Assembly: GCA_029844215.1 (NCBI GenBank)
Contig: CM056724.1
Location: forward strand, 79,937,093-80,001,092
Source of the DNA: Przewalskia tangutica
Taxonomy: Eukaryota; Streptophyta; Magnoliopsida; Solanales; Solanaceae
Length of the DNA: 64,000 nucleotides
Reading direction: 5' to 3'
Position 1 is the stretch's first letter, and every line of letters begins with the position of its first letter. The notes beneath the pieces were generated by a model. The model ran no database searches. It worked only from the letters and a program-made list of their open reading frames with translations, and had not been told where the DNA came from. Shown piece by piece: positions 49,231-61,197 of the stretch. A program made the position numbers and the translations under genes.

Positions 49231-49640
49231 GAGGCCTCACCTGATGTCGTCACAGGTACCTTATCAGTTTCTGGGTTTGATGTATATGCTTTGATAGATC
49301 CGGGTTCTACTCTGTCCTATATATCTCCCCTTGTTGCTAGTAGGATAGGGATAGAGCCTGAGTCCATAGACCCTTTCGAGGTAGCTACGCCGGTGGGGGA
49401 TTCGGTGGTAGCTCGGCGGGTATATAGAGCTTGTCCTGTAACCATTCTGATCGTCGGACCACAGCCGACTTGATAGAGTTGGAGATGATTGACTTTGGCG
49501 TGATTATGGGGATGGATTGGCTAGCCTCTTGCTATGCCAATGTAGGCTGAGAGAGAGTAGTGCGGTTCGGTTTCTGAGAGCCGGTTGTTGAGTGGGAAGG
49601 GAAGCGGTATCGCCGAAGGGTAGGTTTATTTCCTACCTCA
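49231..49640 (+). pseudogene. Protease domain of G
   Basis: Retroviral-type aspartic protease. FDVYALIDPGSTLSYIS has the catalytic Asp at 49297-49299 (DPGS in place of the more common DSGA, as in related plant gypsy elements). Next come SRIGIEPESIDPFEVATPVG and, after a frame change, MGMDWLASCYANV at 49507-49543. About 80 codons are open in one frame. Confidence 0.82.
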
Positions 49641-50560
49641 AGGCTAGGAAGATGGTGCAGAAGGGGTATATCTACCATCTCGTTCGGGTGTTTGATCTGA
49701 GGCGCGGTGCAGTTTTTGAGCAGTTCGATGGTCAGAGAGTTCTCGGGCGTGTTTCAGACGACCTCCGGGTATCCCTCACGAGAGGAGATCGAGTTTTGTA
49801 TAGATGTCTTTGCGGACACTCGGCTATTTCCATTCGCCATACTGAGGATGGCACTGCCGAGTTGAGAGAGTTGAAGGAAGCGGTGAGTGATTTGTTGGAG
49901 AAGGGTTTCATCAGACCTAGTGTTTCTCCCCGAAGCGCGGTATTGTTCGTGAAGAAGAAGGGCGGGGCGCTGCGTATGTGTGTTGATTACGGTGAACAAG
50001 GTGACCATTAAACGAATACCCTCCCGGGATTGATGATTTGTTCGACCGATTGCGAAGTGCGAGATGTTTCTCAGATTGATCTGCGATCGGGCTATCATCA
50101 GTGCGAGTCGAGAGGTGGATGTCCCTAGATGCATTCGGACGTGCGGGCATTATGAGTTCGTGGTCATGTCTTTTGGGTTGACGATGCTCGTGCGGTATTC
50201 ATGGATTTGATGAACCGAGTGTTCAAACCATTTTTGGACACGTTTGTGATAGTGTTCATTGATGATATCTTGGTTTATTCGCTCGAGCGAGGCATGCGGA
50301 GCATTTGAGGGCTGTCTTGCCGATTCTCGGGACCAGCGATTTACGCCAAGTTTTCCAAATGTGAGTTTTGGTTGACTTGATGGCGTTTCTTGGGCATATT
50401 GCCGGTGATGGCATTCGAGTTGTCTGGCGAGATCGGCGATCGAGGACTTGGCCTGAACCTCTTACTCGACCAGAGGTTCGCGATTTTACGGGCCTTGCGG
50501 TATTACCGGTTCGTGGAGAAGTTTGCTTATCTACGCCCCATTGACTAGGTGACTCGGCTA
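49641..50560 (+). pseudogene. Reverse transcriptase domain of G
   Basis: Copies element RNA to DNA. LKEAVSDLLEKGFIRPSVSP and FVKKKGGALRMCVDYGE lie at 49871-49996, then IDDLFDRL at about 50030-50050. A QIDLRSGYHQ stretch is at about 50070-50100 and MSFGLT at about 50166-50183. The catalytic box VFIDDILVYS has FIDD at 50255-50266. All key blocks are present in order, but frames shift between them. Confidence 0.85.
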
Positions 50561-51168
50561 AGTTTGATGGTGATGCGTGTGGCGGGGTTTCCGGTTGCTA
50601 AAGGAGAAGCGGCGGCGCCCGTTCTTACTCTTCCAGAGGGTCCAGATGGTTATATCGTGTATTGTGATGCGTCAGGCATCGGGTTGGGATGTGTGTTGAT
50701 GCGGCATGGCGAGTTATAGCATATGCATCCCGCAGTTGAAGAAACACGAGAGGAACTACCCGCATGATTTGGAGTTGGCGTAGTGATTCACGCTTTGAAG
50801 ATCTGGAGGCACTATTTGTATGGGGTTCACGTGGATATTTTTACAGACCACAAGAGCCTCGGTATATCTTCACGGAGGAGCTGAACTTACGACAGAGACG
50901 GTGGTTGGAGTTGCTTAAGGATTACGATGTTGATATCCTGTACCACCCGGGGAAGGCCAATGTTGTGGCAGATGCTCTTAGCCGTAGGTCTATGGGTAGC
51001 TTATCAGATATTCAGCCTGAGAGGAGGGGCATGGTTCGTGATTTGCATCAGTTAGCGAGCCTTGGTGTCCGTTTGATTGATTCTGATAGCAGTGGGGTTA
51101 GAGTTCGTGAGGTTGCCGAGTCTTCCATCGTTGAGGAGGTGAAGAGGCGATTCGAGGATCGGCTTTGA
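50561..51168 (+). pseudogene. RNase H domain of G
   Basis: Removes the RNA template. YIVYCDASGIGLGCVLMRHG has the catalytic Asp at 50666-50668. After a break there is VDIFTDHKSL with Asp at 50846-50848. A long open segment follows, with LNLRQRRWLELLKDYDVDIL, YHPGKANVVADALSR and an acidic tail to 51168. Confidence 0.85.
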
Positions 51169-52290
51169 TTCGATATCGTGATCTGACTCTTCGTGAGGCA
51201 AGGGTCCTTTGAGGTAGCACGATGGGGTGCTAAGGTTTGAGGCGAGTTGTGTGTTCGGATGTTTGAGGACTTGGCAAGGTTCTTGTGGAAGCACTGCGCA
51301 GCGTTACTCTATCCATCGGTCGACCAAGATGTACCACGACCTTAGATACGTGTATTGGTGGGATGGTTTGAAGAGGGCGTTGCGAGTTCGTAGCTCGGTG
51401 CGTGTTGTCGGCGGTGAAGGTAGAGCACGAGGCACGGTGGTTTGTTCTGACGATAGAGATCCCGACACGGAAGTGGGAGGTAATCAACATGGACTTCATC
51501 ACGGGATTGCCTCGCACTCGGAGGAGACATGATTCTATATGGGTTATCGTCGACGGTGTGAAATCAGCCCACTTTCTTCCGTTAGGGCGACTTTCGGTGA
51601 GGATTATGCGGACTTTACATCAGAGATCGTCGGTGCATAAGTCCCTATTTCGATCATATCGGCGAGGAGCGGTTTACGGCTAACCACGGAGGTCCTTCGG
51701 AGGGTTTAGGGGCAGTGAGCACGAGTCGCATTTCATCCACGAGCAGACGGACAGGCGAGCGCACTATCCGGACTCGAGGATATCTTTGCGAGCTTTGTGT
51801 TATTGACCGATGGTAGTTGGGAGGATCATTTGCCTGCGGTTGAGTTCGCGTATAATAGCTACCACTCCAGTATTGAGATGGCGCCTTATGAGGCTTTGTA
51901 TGGGAGGAAGTGCGGTCGCCGATAGCATGGTTCGATGTGGGCGAGAATGCGATTAGTAGGACCAGACTTAGTGCGTGGCGATGGATAAGGTGAAGCTTAT
52001 CCGAGGCGGCTATTGATGACTCGAGTCGGCAAGTCGTATCACGAGATCATCGGCGTCGACATCCGAGTTCGCGATTGATGATTGGGTTTTCTGAAGGTGT
52101 CACCCATGAAGGGTGTGATGAGATTCGGGAAGAAGGAAAACTTCGGCCAAGGTACATTGGGCGTTTGGTTGTCGCGAGGTAGGCAAGGTTGCCTATGAGT
52201 TGGATCTGCCGTCCGATCTGGAAGCGATGCATCCGGTGTTTCACGTTTCTATCTTTGAGAGATGTATCGGGGATCCATCCAGTACATCCG
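51169..52290 (+). pseudogene. Integrase domain of G
   Basis: Inserts the cDNA. The N-terminal zinc region is partly readable (YSIHRSTKMYHDLR, VYWWDGLKR at 51300-51375). The core starts with INMDFITGLP (first catalytic Asp 51492-51494) and IWVIVDGVKSAHFLPLG. Later blocks are WEDHLPAVEFAYNSYHSSIE and MAPYEALYGRKC at about 51820-51915. The C-terminal part (SPMKGVMRFGKKEKLRPRYI, VAYELDLPSDLEAMHPVFHV) lies at 52100-52250. The middle of the core (second Asp, Glu) is scrambled by indels. Confidence 0.83.
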
Positions 52291-52490
52291 ATTGGCGATG
52301 TCGGTGACCAGGGGTTATCGTATGAGAGGTTCCCATAGCGATAATCGATCGTCGAGTTAGGCGTCTGCGGACGAAGGGCGTGGCTTCCGTCAAAGTCTGT
52401 GGCGGAACGAGCTTAGGGAGGAGATGGCGTGGGAGCGAGAGGAGGACATGAGGCGAGGTACCTCACCTATTCCCACCCTCGGGTAACTCA
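52291..52490 (+). pseudogene. Chromodomain-like C-terminus of G
   Basis: After the integrase, an AIIDRRVRRLRTKGVASVKV stretch, a broken W-N-E motif and WEREEDMRR lie at about 52335-52455. They match the order of motifs in plant chromovirus integrase tails (IL-R-R-LR-K-VKV-W...ATWE-E). Such domains are known to guide insertion to heterochromatin. The domain name rests on motif memory, not a profile search. Confidence 0.65.
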
Positions 52491-52607
52491 CTTTCCTACT
52501 TATAATTTTCGTTATCGTTTTGCCTAAATGTTGTTTTGTGGCCGTGTGTGGCATTTGCAACTGTTTAAGTTATGAAGAACCCTTTTCGTTATCTGTCTTG
52601 GGAAGGA
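52491..52607 (+). other. Untranslated 3' end of G internal region
   Basis: Non-coding; matches C 20235-20350 on the opposite strand. Confidence 0.7.
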
Positions 52608-52639
52608 ACATTCGGGGCGAATGTTTCTAGAGAGGAGAA
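52608..52639 (+). promoter_or_regulatory. Palindrome and PPT of G
   Basis: ACATTCGGGGCGAATGT (52608-52624), then TTCT and the purine tract AGAGAGGAGAA ending at 52639, directly before TGTTATACC. Confidence 0.83.
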
Positions 52640-55027
52640 TGTTATACCGTATTTCGAGGTATGCGTAAAGGAATACGTCTAAAAAGTTTTGGTGTTAAAT
52701 TTAGGCCTTGGCCCATTTTTAGGCACAACTCACAAAGCGTGACGGTTTTCGGCGAAGCGTTTCCACGACTTTCATAGGATAAATTCGGCTATGTCATTTC
52801 TTATTTTTGCGGATTTTTAGAGGCGTAACACTTTGGACCAATGAGAGGGCGACACTTTCCACCCTCTCATTGGTGGACTTGTCACGGCATTAAGGCCGAT
52901 TGGAATGCCAAGCCTTGTCATAAAGTTGGCTAGATATTTTGTGTGCAAGTTGGCCAAGGACACTTGCCTAAATCCTCACCCTACACTTGCCTTGCACTTG
53001 GCATAATCTTGGCCATTGGTTGGCCATGTCTTGACCTATAAATACCCCCCTTGTTGAAGAGTTATTTCATCCTAAATTGAGCAATCTATCTAAGTCTCAA
53101 ATCCCTCCCTCTCCCTCTTGTTGTTTCGTCCAAACACACCCCTCCCCTTGAGAAGCTTGGCCGAGGCTACCCCCCCCCCTAGCCTAGCCGAAACCTACCC
53201 CCCCTCCCTTGATAGAAAAGTTGCCTTCTAGTATTGTTATAATGCCCAATTTAACCTAGCCCAAATCCCTTAGTACTTAGTAGAAGTTGTGAGAAACTTC
53301 TAAGGATTCTTGGAGCACCTTGGAGCTTTGGATTAGGAGCTAAACCTCGCTCAGGATCGACTTTTTACTTGGATATTATTGGGCTTATCGAGGTAAATAA
53401 TCCTAACCCTCTTTTGTAATTAAAGAATGCATACTGTAGAAGTATTGAAATAAGTATAAATACTTAGAAGGTTTGTTAAGAATAGAATTGTTGTAACACC
53501 TTAGAAGGGTATAAAGAAGAATATCTGTTGTACTTACATAGAATTTGTTTTCTGATGAGACTTATATAGCTCAGGGTAGGGTTGTCTGCCCGACTTTCCG
53601 TAGAATTGAGGACCCTCTGTTTAGAATGACCTCTGAGAATAGTCTAGACTTTGATAGTTATGCGTGACTATTATAATTTGATTCTCTGCGCGACATACTC
53701 GACTTGGCGGTGGATTTGTAGAGAAGGTATGTGATTCTTCCTATACCCTTGAGCATGATATGTTAAGTATATATAGTACGGTAGACGTACATATGATAAT
53801 CGGCAATGTCTTTTGACTTAAGCCTGAATAATAAGAACCTTGAAATATGTCAAAAGAATAATGAATCATATTTAACAGAAGAGTAATATTTGGTTTTAAA
53901 ACAAAAGCTTAAGAGTTATACTAGCTTTATGGGAAGTAGGTATAACAACTTAAGAATGATAAAAGGACATTTACTTGTTTGTTTATAAAAGCCTTGTATT
54001 GATTTACATTAAGTGTAGTAAGATTGGTTGATAGGTAGACATACTATGATCTGCGTGTGTTAATTGTCTTGTAATGTTGTGAAAGGGGGTCATTCTTGCT
54101 GTGCTTACGTTGCTAACCGGTAAGTCCGTTGTACTGTTATTGTATCACCTACCCCCTTGACTTATTATACCGAGGGCTTGCCACCCTTGATGCGGGTCCA
54201 TACGGCCTATGCGGTCTATGAGACTATGCGGAGGCGGTATGCTCGTGATTGATCATTCGGGTGTTTAGCCCGTCACGGGGATGCCTATGCGGTCCATTGG
54301 GACTATGCGGTCTTTTGAGGCTATGCGATGCGGAAGTCGAGGAGAATGCAGGGGCTAGCTACCCCGACGCGGGAATACCTCACGCGGTGCATGTGTGACC
54401 TATGCGGACTACGGAAGTCGAGGACTAGGCACGCAGAATGATACTATGGGCGGTTGGCCTTGCCCGATCATTCGCGGCCTAGACTAGACTATTCTGATTT
54501 TCTATTCTTTATTATTGTTGTGATGTGGCACTATGTGCAATTAGGCGAATGTATTTGTGAAAAGGTTTTGAATACTTTGATTTCATTTAAAGTACTTTAT
54601 AATTTCACATACTTGGTACTGTTGTCTTGACCTCCTTGAAGTGCGTTAAATGCCGCGAGTTCTAGAGGAAGCGGTACTAGATCCACATCCTTAGGATCTC
54701 TACGTTGGTGTCAGAGCTCCACTCTCTGGAGGCTCTACTTTTGGGTATGATCTCCTGTTGTAGATAGTTTATGCGATCGAGGTATGGCGGGCCTGTCCGC
54801 CATAGTTGTTATTTTCCTTAAGTGTAGTCATGTTGTACAGTTGGGATGTAACTGCAAAACTTGGTTTATGTATATATGCCGAAAGGCAACCTTTTTCTTC
54901 AGATAAAATGTTCTAATTATATCATGTTGCATGTCTTGTTTTATATTCCGCTGATTGTTCTCTGATGTATGACTACTTGGGTGCCCGGGTAAGGCACCAG
55001 TCACGGGCCCCGGAATGGGTCGTGACA
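52640..55027 (+). repeat. 3' LTR of G
   Basis: 2388 bp, nearly identical to 45379-47737. TATA at 53037-53044. Inverted repeat GTACGGTAGACGTAC at 53776-53790. Its homopolymer C runs are longer than those of the 5' copy (53041-53215). Confidence 0.92.
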
Positions 55028-55506
55028 CTCACGAAAAGGGGAGGGGGAGCTCTCAAGACTTAGAGATTTTTTTGGATGAAGAAGTCTTCAAAGGGAAGGG
55101 GTATTTATAGGTCAAGTGAAGGCCAACCAATGGCCAAGATCTTGCCAAGTGCAAGGCAAGTGTAGGGCCAAGATTCACCCATGTGTCCTTGACCAACTAA
55201 CACACAAAATATCCTACCAACTACACCTCTCCATTTCGTCCAATCCGAGCCCTTACGTCCGCCAATGGGAGGGTGCCAAGTGGCGCCCTCTTGTTGGCCC
55301 AACACGCTCTCGGAAAAATCATAAAAATTAAAAATGACATAGCCGGAAATTCCCCTACGAAAGCTGTGAAAACGTTTCGTCGAAAAACGACTCTAAACGG
55401 GTGTTGTGAACAAAATTAATTCGGCCAAGCCACTTTGCCTACTCAAGGCTTTAAACTTTTATACGTACGCCCTCACGTACATACTCTGGAAATACGGGGT
55501 ATAACA
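55028..55506 (-). repeat. 3' LTR of F, right piece
   Basis: Continuation of 42499-45378 after G, ending GGGGTATAACA. TATA at 55102-55109. Confidence 0.87.
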
Positions 55507-55536
55507 TTCTCCCTCCTAGAAACATTCGTCGAATGT
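55507..55536 (-). promoter_or_regulatory. PPT and palindrome of F
   Basis: TTCTCCCTCCTAG after the LTR, then ACATTCGTCGAATGT at 55522-55536 with a shortened centre. Confidence 0.75.
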
Positions 55537-55754
55537 TCCTTCTAAATCTCAAGACAAGCGCGCGCAAGATAGTCTTCACCGCTATACTTACGAAAACAAT
55601 CACCACGCTGGTACGAAACACCCGCGCACATACTTCTATCTAAGTCCACGAGGAAAACACCTCTAATCATCACCACAAAACACTTCTCACCCCGGTCTAA
55701 AATATACTTCCTTCGCACCTTCTCTTTACAAAAGAAATGATCACAATACGAAAG

Positions 55755-56135
55755 ACCGGACGCACTGCCTCCTACGTCGGACGGCAAATGCTAACATATA
55801 GGCAACCTGGCCTATCCTTCACATGAACTCACAAAGGCCCAAGTAACTCGGGCTAAGTTCCCTCTGTTTTCCAAAACTCGTCGCACCCAAACCGGGGTGG
55901 TACCTTCAAGAAGACCGACCGTCAACCTGAACTCTAAGCGTCGTCGCCGATCATCCGCACGATTTCTACGGCTGCGGAACTTCTTCTAGACAAGCTTCAC
56001 TATCCACGATCTGCCGGAACAAGCTGAACCAGTATGCGAACCTTGCCAACATCGAACCAATCGACCGTAACTTACACTTCCGCCCTTACAAGGCTTCATA
56101 AGGCGATATCAGAACACCGAAATGGTAGCTTAAAC
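55755..56135 (-). pseudogene. Integrase C-terminal fossil of F
   Basis: Minus-strand blocks: a GRKC-type stretch near 56090, a VDRV-like and RRRRLEF-like run, then LPSDVGGSASGLSYC near 55740-55790. Same remnant as in B, with no catalytic DDE or RT upstream. Frames are broken. Confidence 0.62.
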
Positions 56136-56980
56136 ACTCCTTCTACAGAGACAACAATTCGCAACTATCACGAAATCCAACCACCGCCCGAGGCGAATGT
56201 GATTCGAGACTCTGAGTTCCTATCCTTGCACTGGTAAAACTTTTAGAAAACGAAAATAGCCACAACACGGGCTTCACTGCGACATAAGGTGAAGGTAGGC
56301 ACCGTCGCAGCCTTTCAACCTTCGGATAACTCAACACACCGAGTACACGGTCCTGACCGAAGAACACGATGGGCTGCCCCCAGCGGCCGACCATCGGTCG
56401 AACGCATCCACGAACTCGTCTGTTGGCTAACTAAACTTGGGCCTAACACCCTGCAACCCTAACACAGGCGGGACCACCTGACGACCACCAAACCTACCGC
56501 GGGTTGACTCATGGCGTGGCCTCAACCCGACCCGAACGCGCACAATACTAGCTCCCGATTGGAACAATCTCACTAATCACGTTTCGAAAACCTAGCGGTC
56601 TTCTTAGCTCAACTACCCCCTTTCATTCCACACTACTAGGGACCTATCTCAACATAACTCACGTGCACTATGCACTTCCGATAAGGGTCAAACATAACAC
56701 TACACCTTTTCTCGAGATGGCCTCACCTCTAAGGTCTTTACGTAAGAAGCTCTAAGGCTCACACCTTCTCTATCCCCCAAAGTCTTACTCGGTTAAACAA
56801 CCATGATCTAATCACGACTAACACCCTGCTATCAGAACATAGCACTTAAGGTATACTCACCTTATCACACATACTGATCTCTAGAGGGTTAAAGATATAT
56901 CTATATCTATTGCTTCACTCCCCTAAGTCGTTCTAATCAAACCTGCCACGTAGGGCTCATAGCTAAGGAAGATGACGAAC
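56136..56980 (-). other. Non-coding spacer of F
   Basis: Matches the spacers of B and J with moderate divergence. No supported ORF. Confidence 0.6.
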
Positions 56981-57643
56981 TACCCACCGATCCTGAAGGC
57001 TAAGTCCTCCTACAAGGACACCCCATCGACATCAGACCCGGACGGTCGTAGGTACAACAAGTACCAACTAAAGGCGACATTCCGGAATGGCGTCATCCTG
57101 TAATGACCGAAAGCCACGGAGTTCGACCAACTCCTGCACCCCGAACGCCCCGAAATGCGGAAGACCACTCGCGGGCGGAGGTGCATATCTAATCCGTGGT
57201 GGTGACTCGCCTGAAAGTTACCAAAGGACCTTCTTTGCTCGCCTCTTCTGCGTCGCCCGTTAACGTCGATCTCCACATTTTCTCGGCTGCTGCATAAGCC
57301 CTACATGTGCCATGCTCAAGCCTAGCGAAGAATTACTCTTGCAACCTCTTAGATAGTCATCAAGACCCGTGGTACATCGGTATACTCTCGTAGCCAAATC
57401 CATAGCTAATGTGAGGTCGTCTTCTTGCAATCTAAATTCACGTTCGGCCGTGGGCGAAGGTTCATATATCATGGCGCGATGAAGCCTGCTGGCGCCGCAC
57501 TAAACTCTCTTTGGGGCTAGTGACGCCGCAGAACTCCCGAGCAAGCACTACCAGGTAATGATTGGGCTGTGCCTCGCCACCCTCGAACTGCTCGCGGCTC
57601 CGCCGCTGCCTTACCTTCACGGGCGGGTTGCCTGCGGAGGCAT
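56981..57643 (-). pseudogene. gag: Short-form gag remnant of F
   Basis: ATG at 57643-57641 in the ATGCCTCCGCA context. It includes EREFRLQEDDLTLAMDLATR, then RSFGNFQASHHHGLD near 57190-57230 and a weak Cys/His tail. The gag core is missing, as in B and J. The frame is broken. Confidence 0.6.
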
Positions 57644-57823
57644 AGCGGTAAGGAAAGAAATACGTCGGAGGGTCGACTTACAACAGCTCTAAGGCACGAT
57701 CTCGAGTGAGAAGAATAGAAACCAATCCTAAATACCTATAGCCTCACGATTATTGGTGTGGTGCACAACACACCGATAATCAAGACTCTGCGGATACTGA
57801 TGCGTAGACACTTTCCGAGGATT

Positions 57824-57842
57824 AATCGCTCTGATACCACTT
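57824..57842 (-). other. PBS of F
   Basis: AATCGCTCTGATACCACTT: the Met-tRNA PBS complement, intact except one CTG read as CG. Confidence 0.82.
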
Positions 57843-57843
57843 T

Positions 57844-60800
57844 TGTCACGACCCGATTAAGACGTGGATCGTGCCTTACCGGGCACCCTAGTGATACAAC
57901 ATCAGTAATCAGTGAACATAAACGATACAAGACATATTATGAAATATGAAACAATAATCGAGAAAAAATTGCCTTTGGCATATATGTAAATAACAACTTT
58001 TTCAACATGAGCAGTTTAATCCTTTTACAAACCACCTTACAAGATTACTATGGACCTCTAAGAATGATATGACAACAATGGCGGAGCAGGGCCACGCCAA
58101 ACCACGAATGTAAACACTTACTACGACGGACTATACCCGATAAGCCTCGGAGAAACGGAGCTTCCCAAACGCTGTGACCACGAGGCTAGGATCAACGGCG
58201 GTGTACCTCAACTGCGGCATGACGCGGCCCGAAGGAGGTCGATCTAACAGTGCAGAGTATGTGAAACTAAAAATGCGTAAATGAAATCATAATAGTCTAT
58301 AAAGCGGGAGACATGTATGATAAGCAAACTACGATTCACAACAAATAAGCGATCATGTCAAGTCGTGGACTCACGCCTCAAAGTTATCACAATAAAACCG
58401 TGCGGGGCAAATGCGAAGGCATAGCGACTACTAAGACCCACGGTACCAAAAATACCACAAAGCGTATCCCGAGGTCTTTCTAGCCGCACCACATAATCGA
58501 AGCGGCCACTCGCCCAATATCAATGTGCGTGTCTATCCTCGAACTCTCGCAGACTCCGCATAGGTCACACGGACCCGCATGAGGTATTCCTCGAATCATG
58601 GTCCTGCATCGCCGAGGTATACCCGCGTCGGCGGCTAACCTCGGTATCCGCTAGGCTCCCGCAACCCGCATAGTCTCAAAAGACCGCATAGTCTCAGCAG
58701 ACCGCATAGGGAATCCCGCGTCGGGCTAAACACCCGAATGATCAATCCGGAGCTACCGCACTCGCGTAGTCACGAGGACGCGTAGGCGTAAAGACCCGCA
58801 TCAAGGGTGGCAAGCCCTCGGTATAATAAGGCAAAGGGGTATGTGATACAATAACAGTACACCGGGCTTAACGTTTAACAACGTAAGCACAACAAGAATG
58901 ACCCCCTTACATCATGATCACACAAGATACTAACACACGTAGCATCCTAACATTTTCACTTATCACATCAACAAGAAAGTATTTACAAGGCTATCTCAAA
59001 CCAAAGACAATCAAGTTATTCACACAAGGTACTTTAAGCTAACAAGTTCGGTATCTACCCCTAAAGTACTTCATACATTAAATCTTTTAAAAGATCCGTT
59101 GCTTTCACATAAGTCACACAATACGTAGTATAAAATAGAGTATCGTCTTTTTAAATAAACCAAAACACTTACCTTTTTAAAATCAAGTAACAACATTATT
59201 ATCCAAACGTCCAAGTTTGCCTAATTTCAAATGTTCACGTTTCTTATTTTAGAAAGGTTTCGTAGTTCATAGTCTTATTCATTTAAGAATATAATTCTCT
59301 TTTAAACAATCTGAGAAAACATAAGTCTTATATGTGAGTAGGATATTCTTGTTTATAACAATCTTATTACTGTAGTGATCTAGGAAATATCATTTTGTCT
59401 CATCTTAGCTTCTATGCGGATGGAAGTTTCTACTGGTTTTAATAATACTTAATTAGTCAAAACATTTCCTTTTATTAACGCTGCAGTGGTTTGTCGATAC
59501 ACATTCTGATTTCCGAAATCAGTAAAACATTCTTAAGCCGTTATACCTAACTTCCCATAAAGCTAGTATAACTCTTAAGTTTTTCAAAACAAGTATTACT
59601 TCTTCTTTCAAAATGATTCAGAAATCTTTTGAAATACTTCAAGTTCTTTATTAACACATAACAAGCCAATTATAGTTCAAATCAGTTACCTTTTAAAGAC
59701 CACAAGTATTTTCTTACCAACATAAAGCTGTTATAACCAACTTCCCATAAAGCCGTTATAACACTTTATGTTTTAAATCAATCAAATACGTTTAGCACAT
59801 GTACGTCTACCGTACTACATAGTTCACACATATCATGCTAGAAGAGATAGGAAGAGGTTCACATACCTCGCGACGAGTATCGACTAATAGCAAACGCTCA
59901 GTACTTCCAACCGTCGGCTACTCCTTAAGCCAAGTAGATCGCGCCACGTAGTACTTCAACCTATAAGGCCACGCGCGCTTATTAACATTTCGATCCCATC
60001 GTAGAACATTCTCCAGAAAATTCGGCAGCACCTCCCCCCCCCCGCAACAGCGTAAATCTCCTCCTCTATCGAGGTGGCTACCAAGCCAACCGGGGGTTAT
60101 ACGTCTAACCTAACGGGTACAATTCTACTCCACGGTACTACTACACAAGTCTCTTGTAATACACCTATGCAATTACTGATTCGATTCTTCTTTAAATTGG
60201 GCTTAAGTCGCAAGACATTGCCGTAAGTATTATTCAGGCTTAAGTCAAAAGACATTGCCGATAACTACGTTGATTCTATATATAGTATACTTCAACTATA
60301 TATTCTAACAATATGTAATTTCCAATCACAATAGAGGACAAGATAATTACCTCGATAAGCCCATAATTATCCTAGTTTAAATGTCGATCCCGAGCAAGGT
60401 TTAGCTCCTACTCAGTGCGCTCAGGCCGCTCCAAACAACCCTTAGAAGTTCTAACCAACTTCTACTTATGACTTCAACTACGGGTGAAGATTTTCCTTAG
60501 GGTTTCGGTTTGTGGTAGCGGAGTATAATAGTATTTTACGGGCTTTTCAGTATAGGCATAACCTTAGAATACAACAAGGTATACGGCTAAGGTAATTTGG
60601 GCATTATAACAATACTTATGAGTATTTCTACACCACAAAGGGGTATTATACAGCAATTAGGCTAGGGGTACCCAGCGACACTACTAGGAGGCGCTACTCT
60701 CGGCCAAGGGGGCCTCGCGAAATGGGGCGGGGGAGCTCTCAAGCCTTCTCGATTTTTTTGGATGAAGACGTCTTCAAAGGGCAGGGGTATATCTACGTCA

Positions 60801-61197
60801 AGTGAAGGCCACCCAATGGCCAGATCTTGCCAAGTGCAAGGCAAGTGTAGGGCCAAGATTCACCCGTGTGTCCTTGACCAACTAACACACAAAATATCCT
60901 ACCAACTACACCTCTCCATTTCGTCCAATCAGAGCCCTTACGTCCTGATGGGAGGATGCCAAGTGGCGCCCTCTTGTTGGCCCAACACGTTTCGTCTCTC
61001 GGAAAAATCCGCAAAAAATTAAAAATGACATAGCCGGAAATTCCCCTACGAAAGCTGTGAAAACGTTTCGTCGAAAAACGACTCTAAACGGGTGTTGTGA
61101 ACAAAATTAATTCGGCCAAGCCACTTTGCCTACTCAAGGCTTTAAACTTTTATACGTACGCCCTCACGTACATACTCTGGAAATACGGGGTATAACA
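57844..61197 (-). repeat. 5' LTR of F
   Basis: 3354 bp, TGTCACGACC to GGGGTATAACA. Palindrome at 59506-59522. Two CAGGCTTAAGTC units at about 60196-60262. The TATA position (60787-60796) reads TATATCTA where other copies have TATTTATA, so the promoter box of the transcribing LTR appears damaged. Confidence 0.88.

Larger units (their letters stand above)
45379..55027 (+). mobile_element. Element G: full-length Tekay/Del-like Ty3/gypsy chromovirus
   Basis: 9649 bp. 5' LTR 45379-47737 (2359 bp), internal 47738-52639 (4902 bp), 3' LTR 52640-55027 (2388 bp). PBS, gag with zinc knuckle, protease, RT, RNase H, integrase, a chromodomain-like C-terminus and PPT occur in the canonical gypsy order. It is the only element here with all pol domains. 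Frames are broken many times, often at CAG/CTG/CCG sites. It is inserted in LTR F. The flanking 5-mers CTCTT and CTCAC share only CTC. Confidence 0.93.
42499..61197 (-). mobile_element. Element F: non-autonomous family I element, with G nested
   Basis: Minus strand. 3' LTR 42499-45378 plus 55028-55506, split by G. Internal 55507-57843 (2337 bp). 5' LTR 57844-61197 (3354 bp). PPT and PBS are in the expected places. The internal region has a short gag, a spacer and an integrase fossil but no RT. It lies inside LTR E. Confidence 0.85.
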
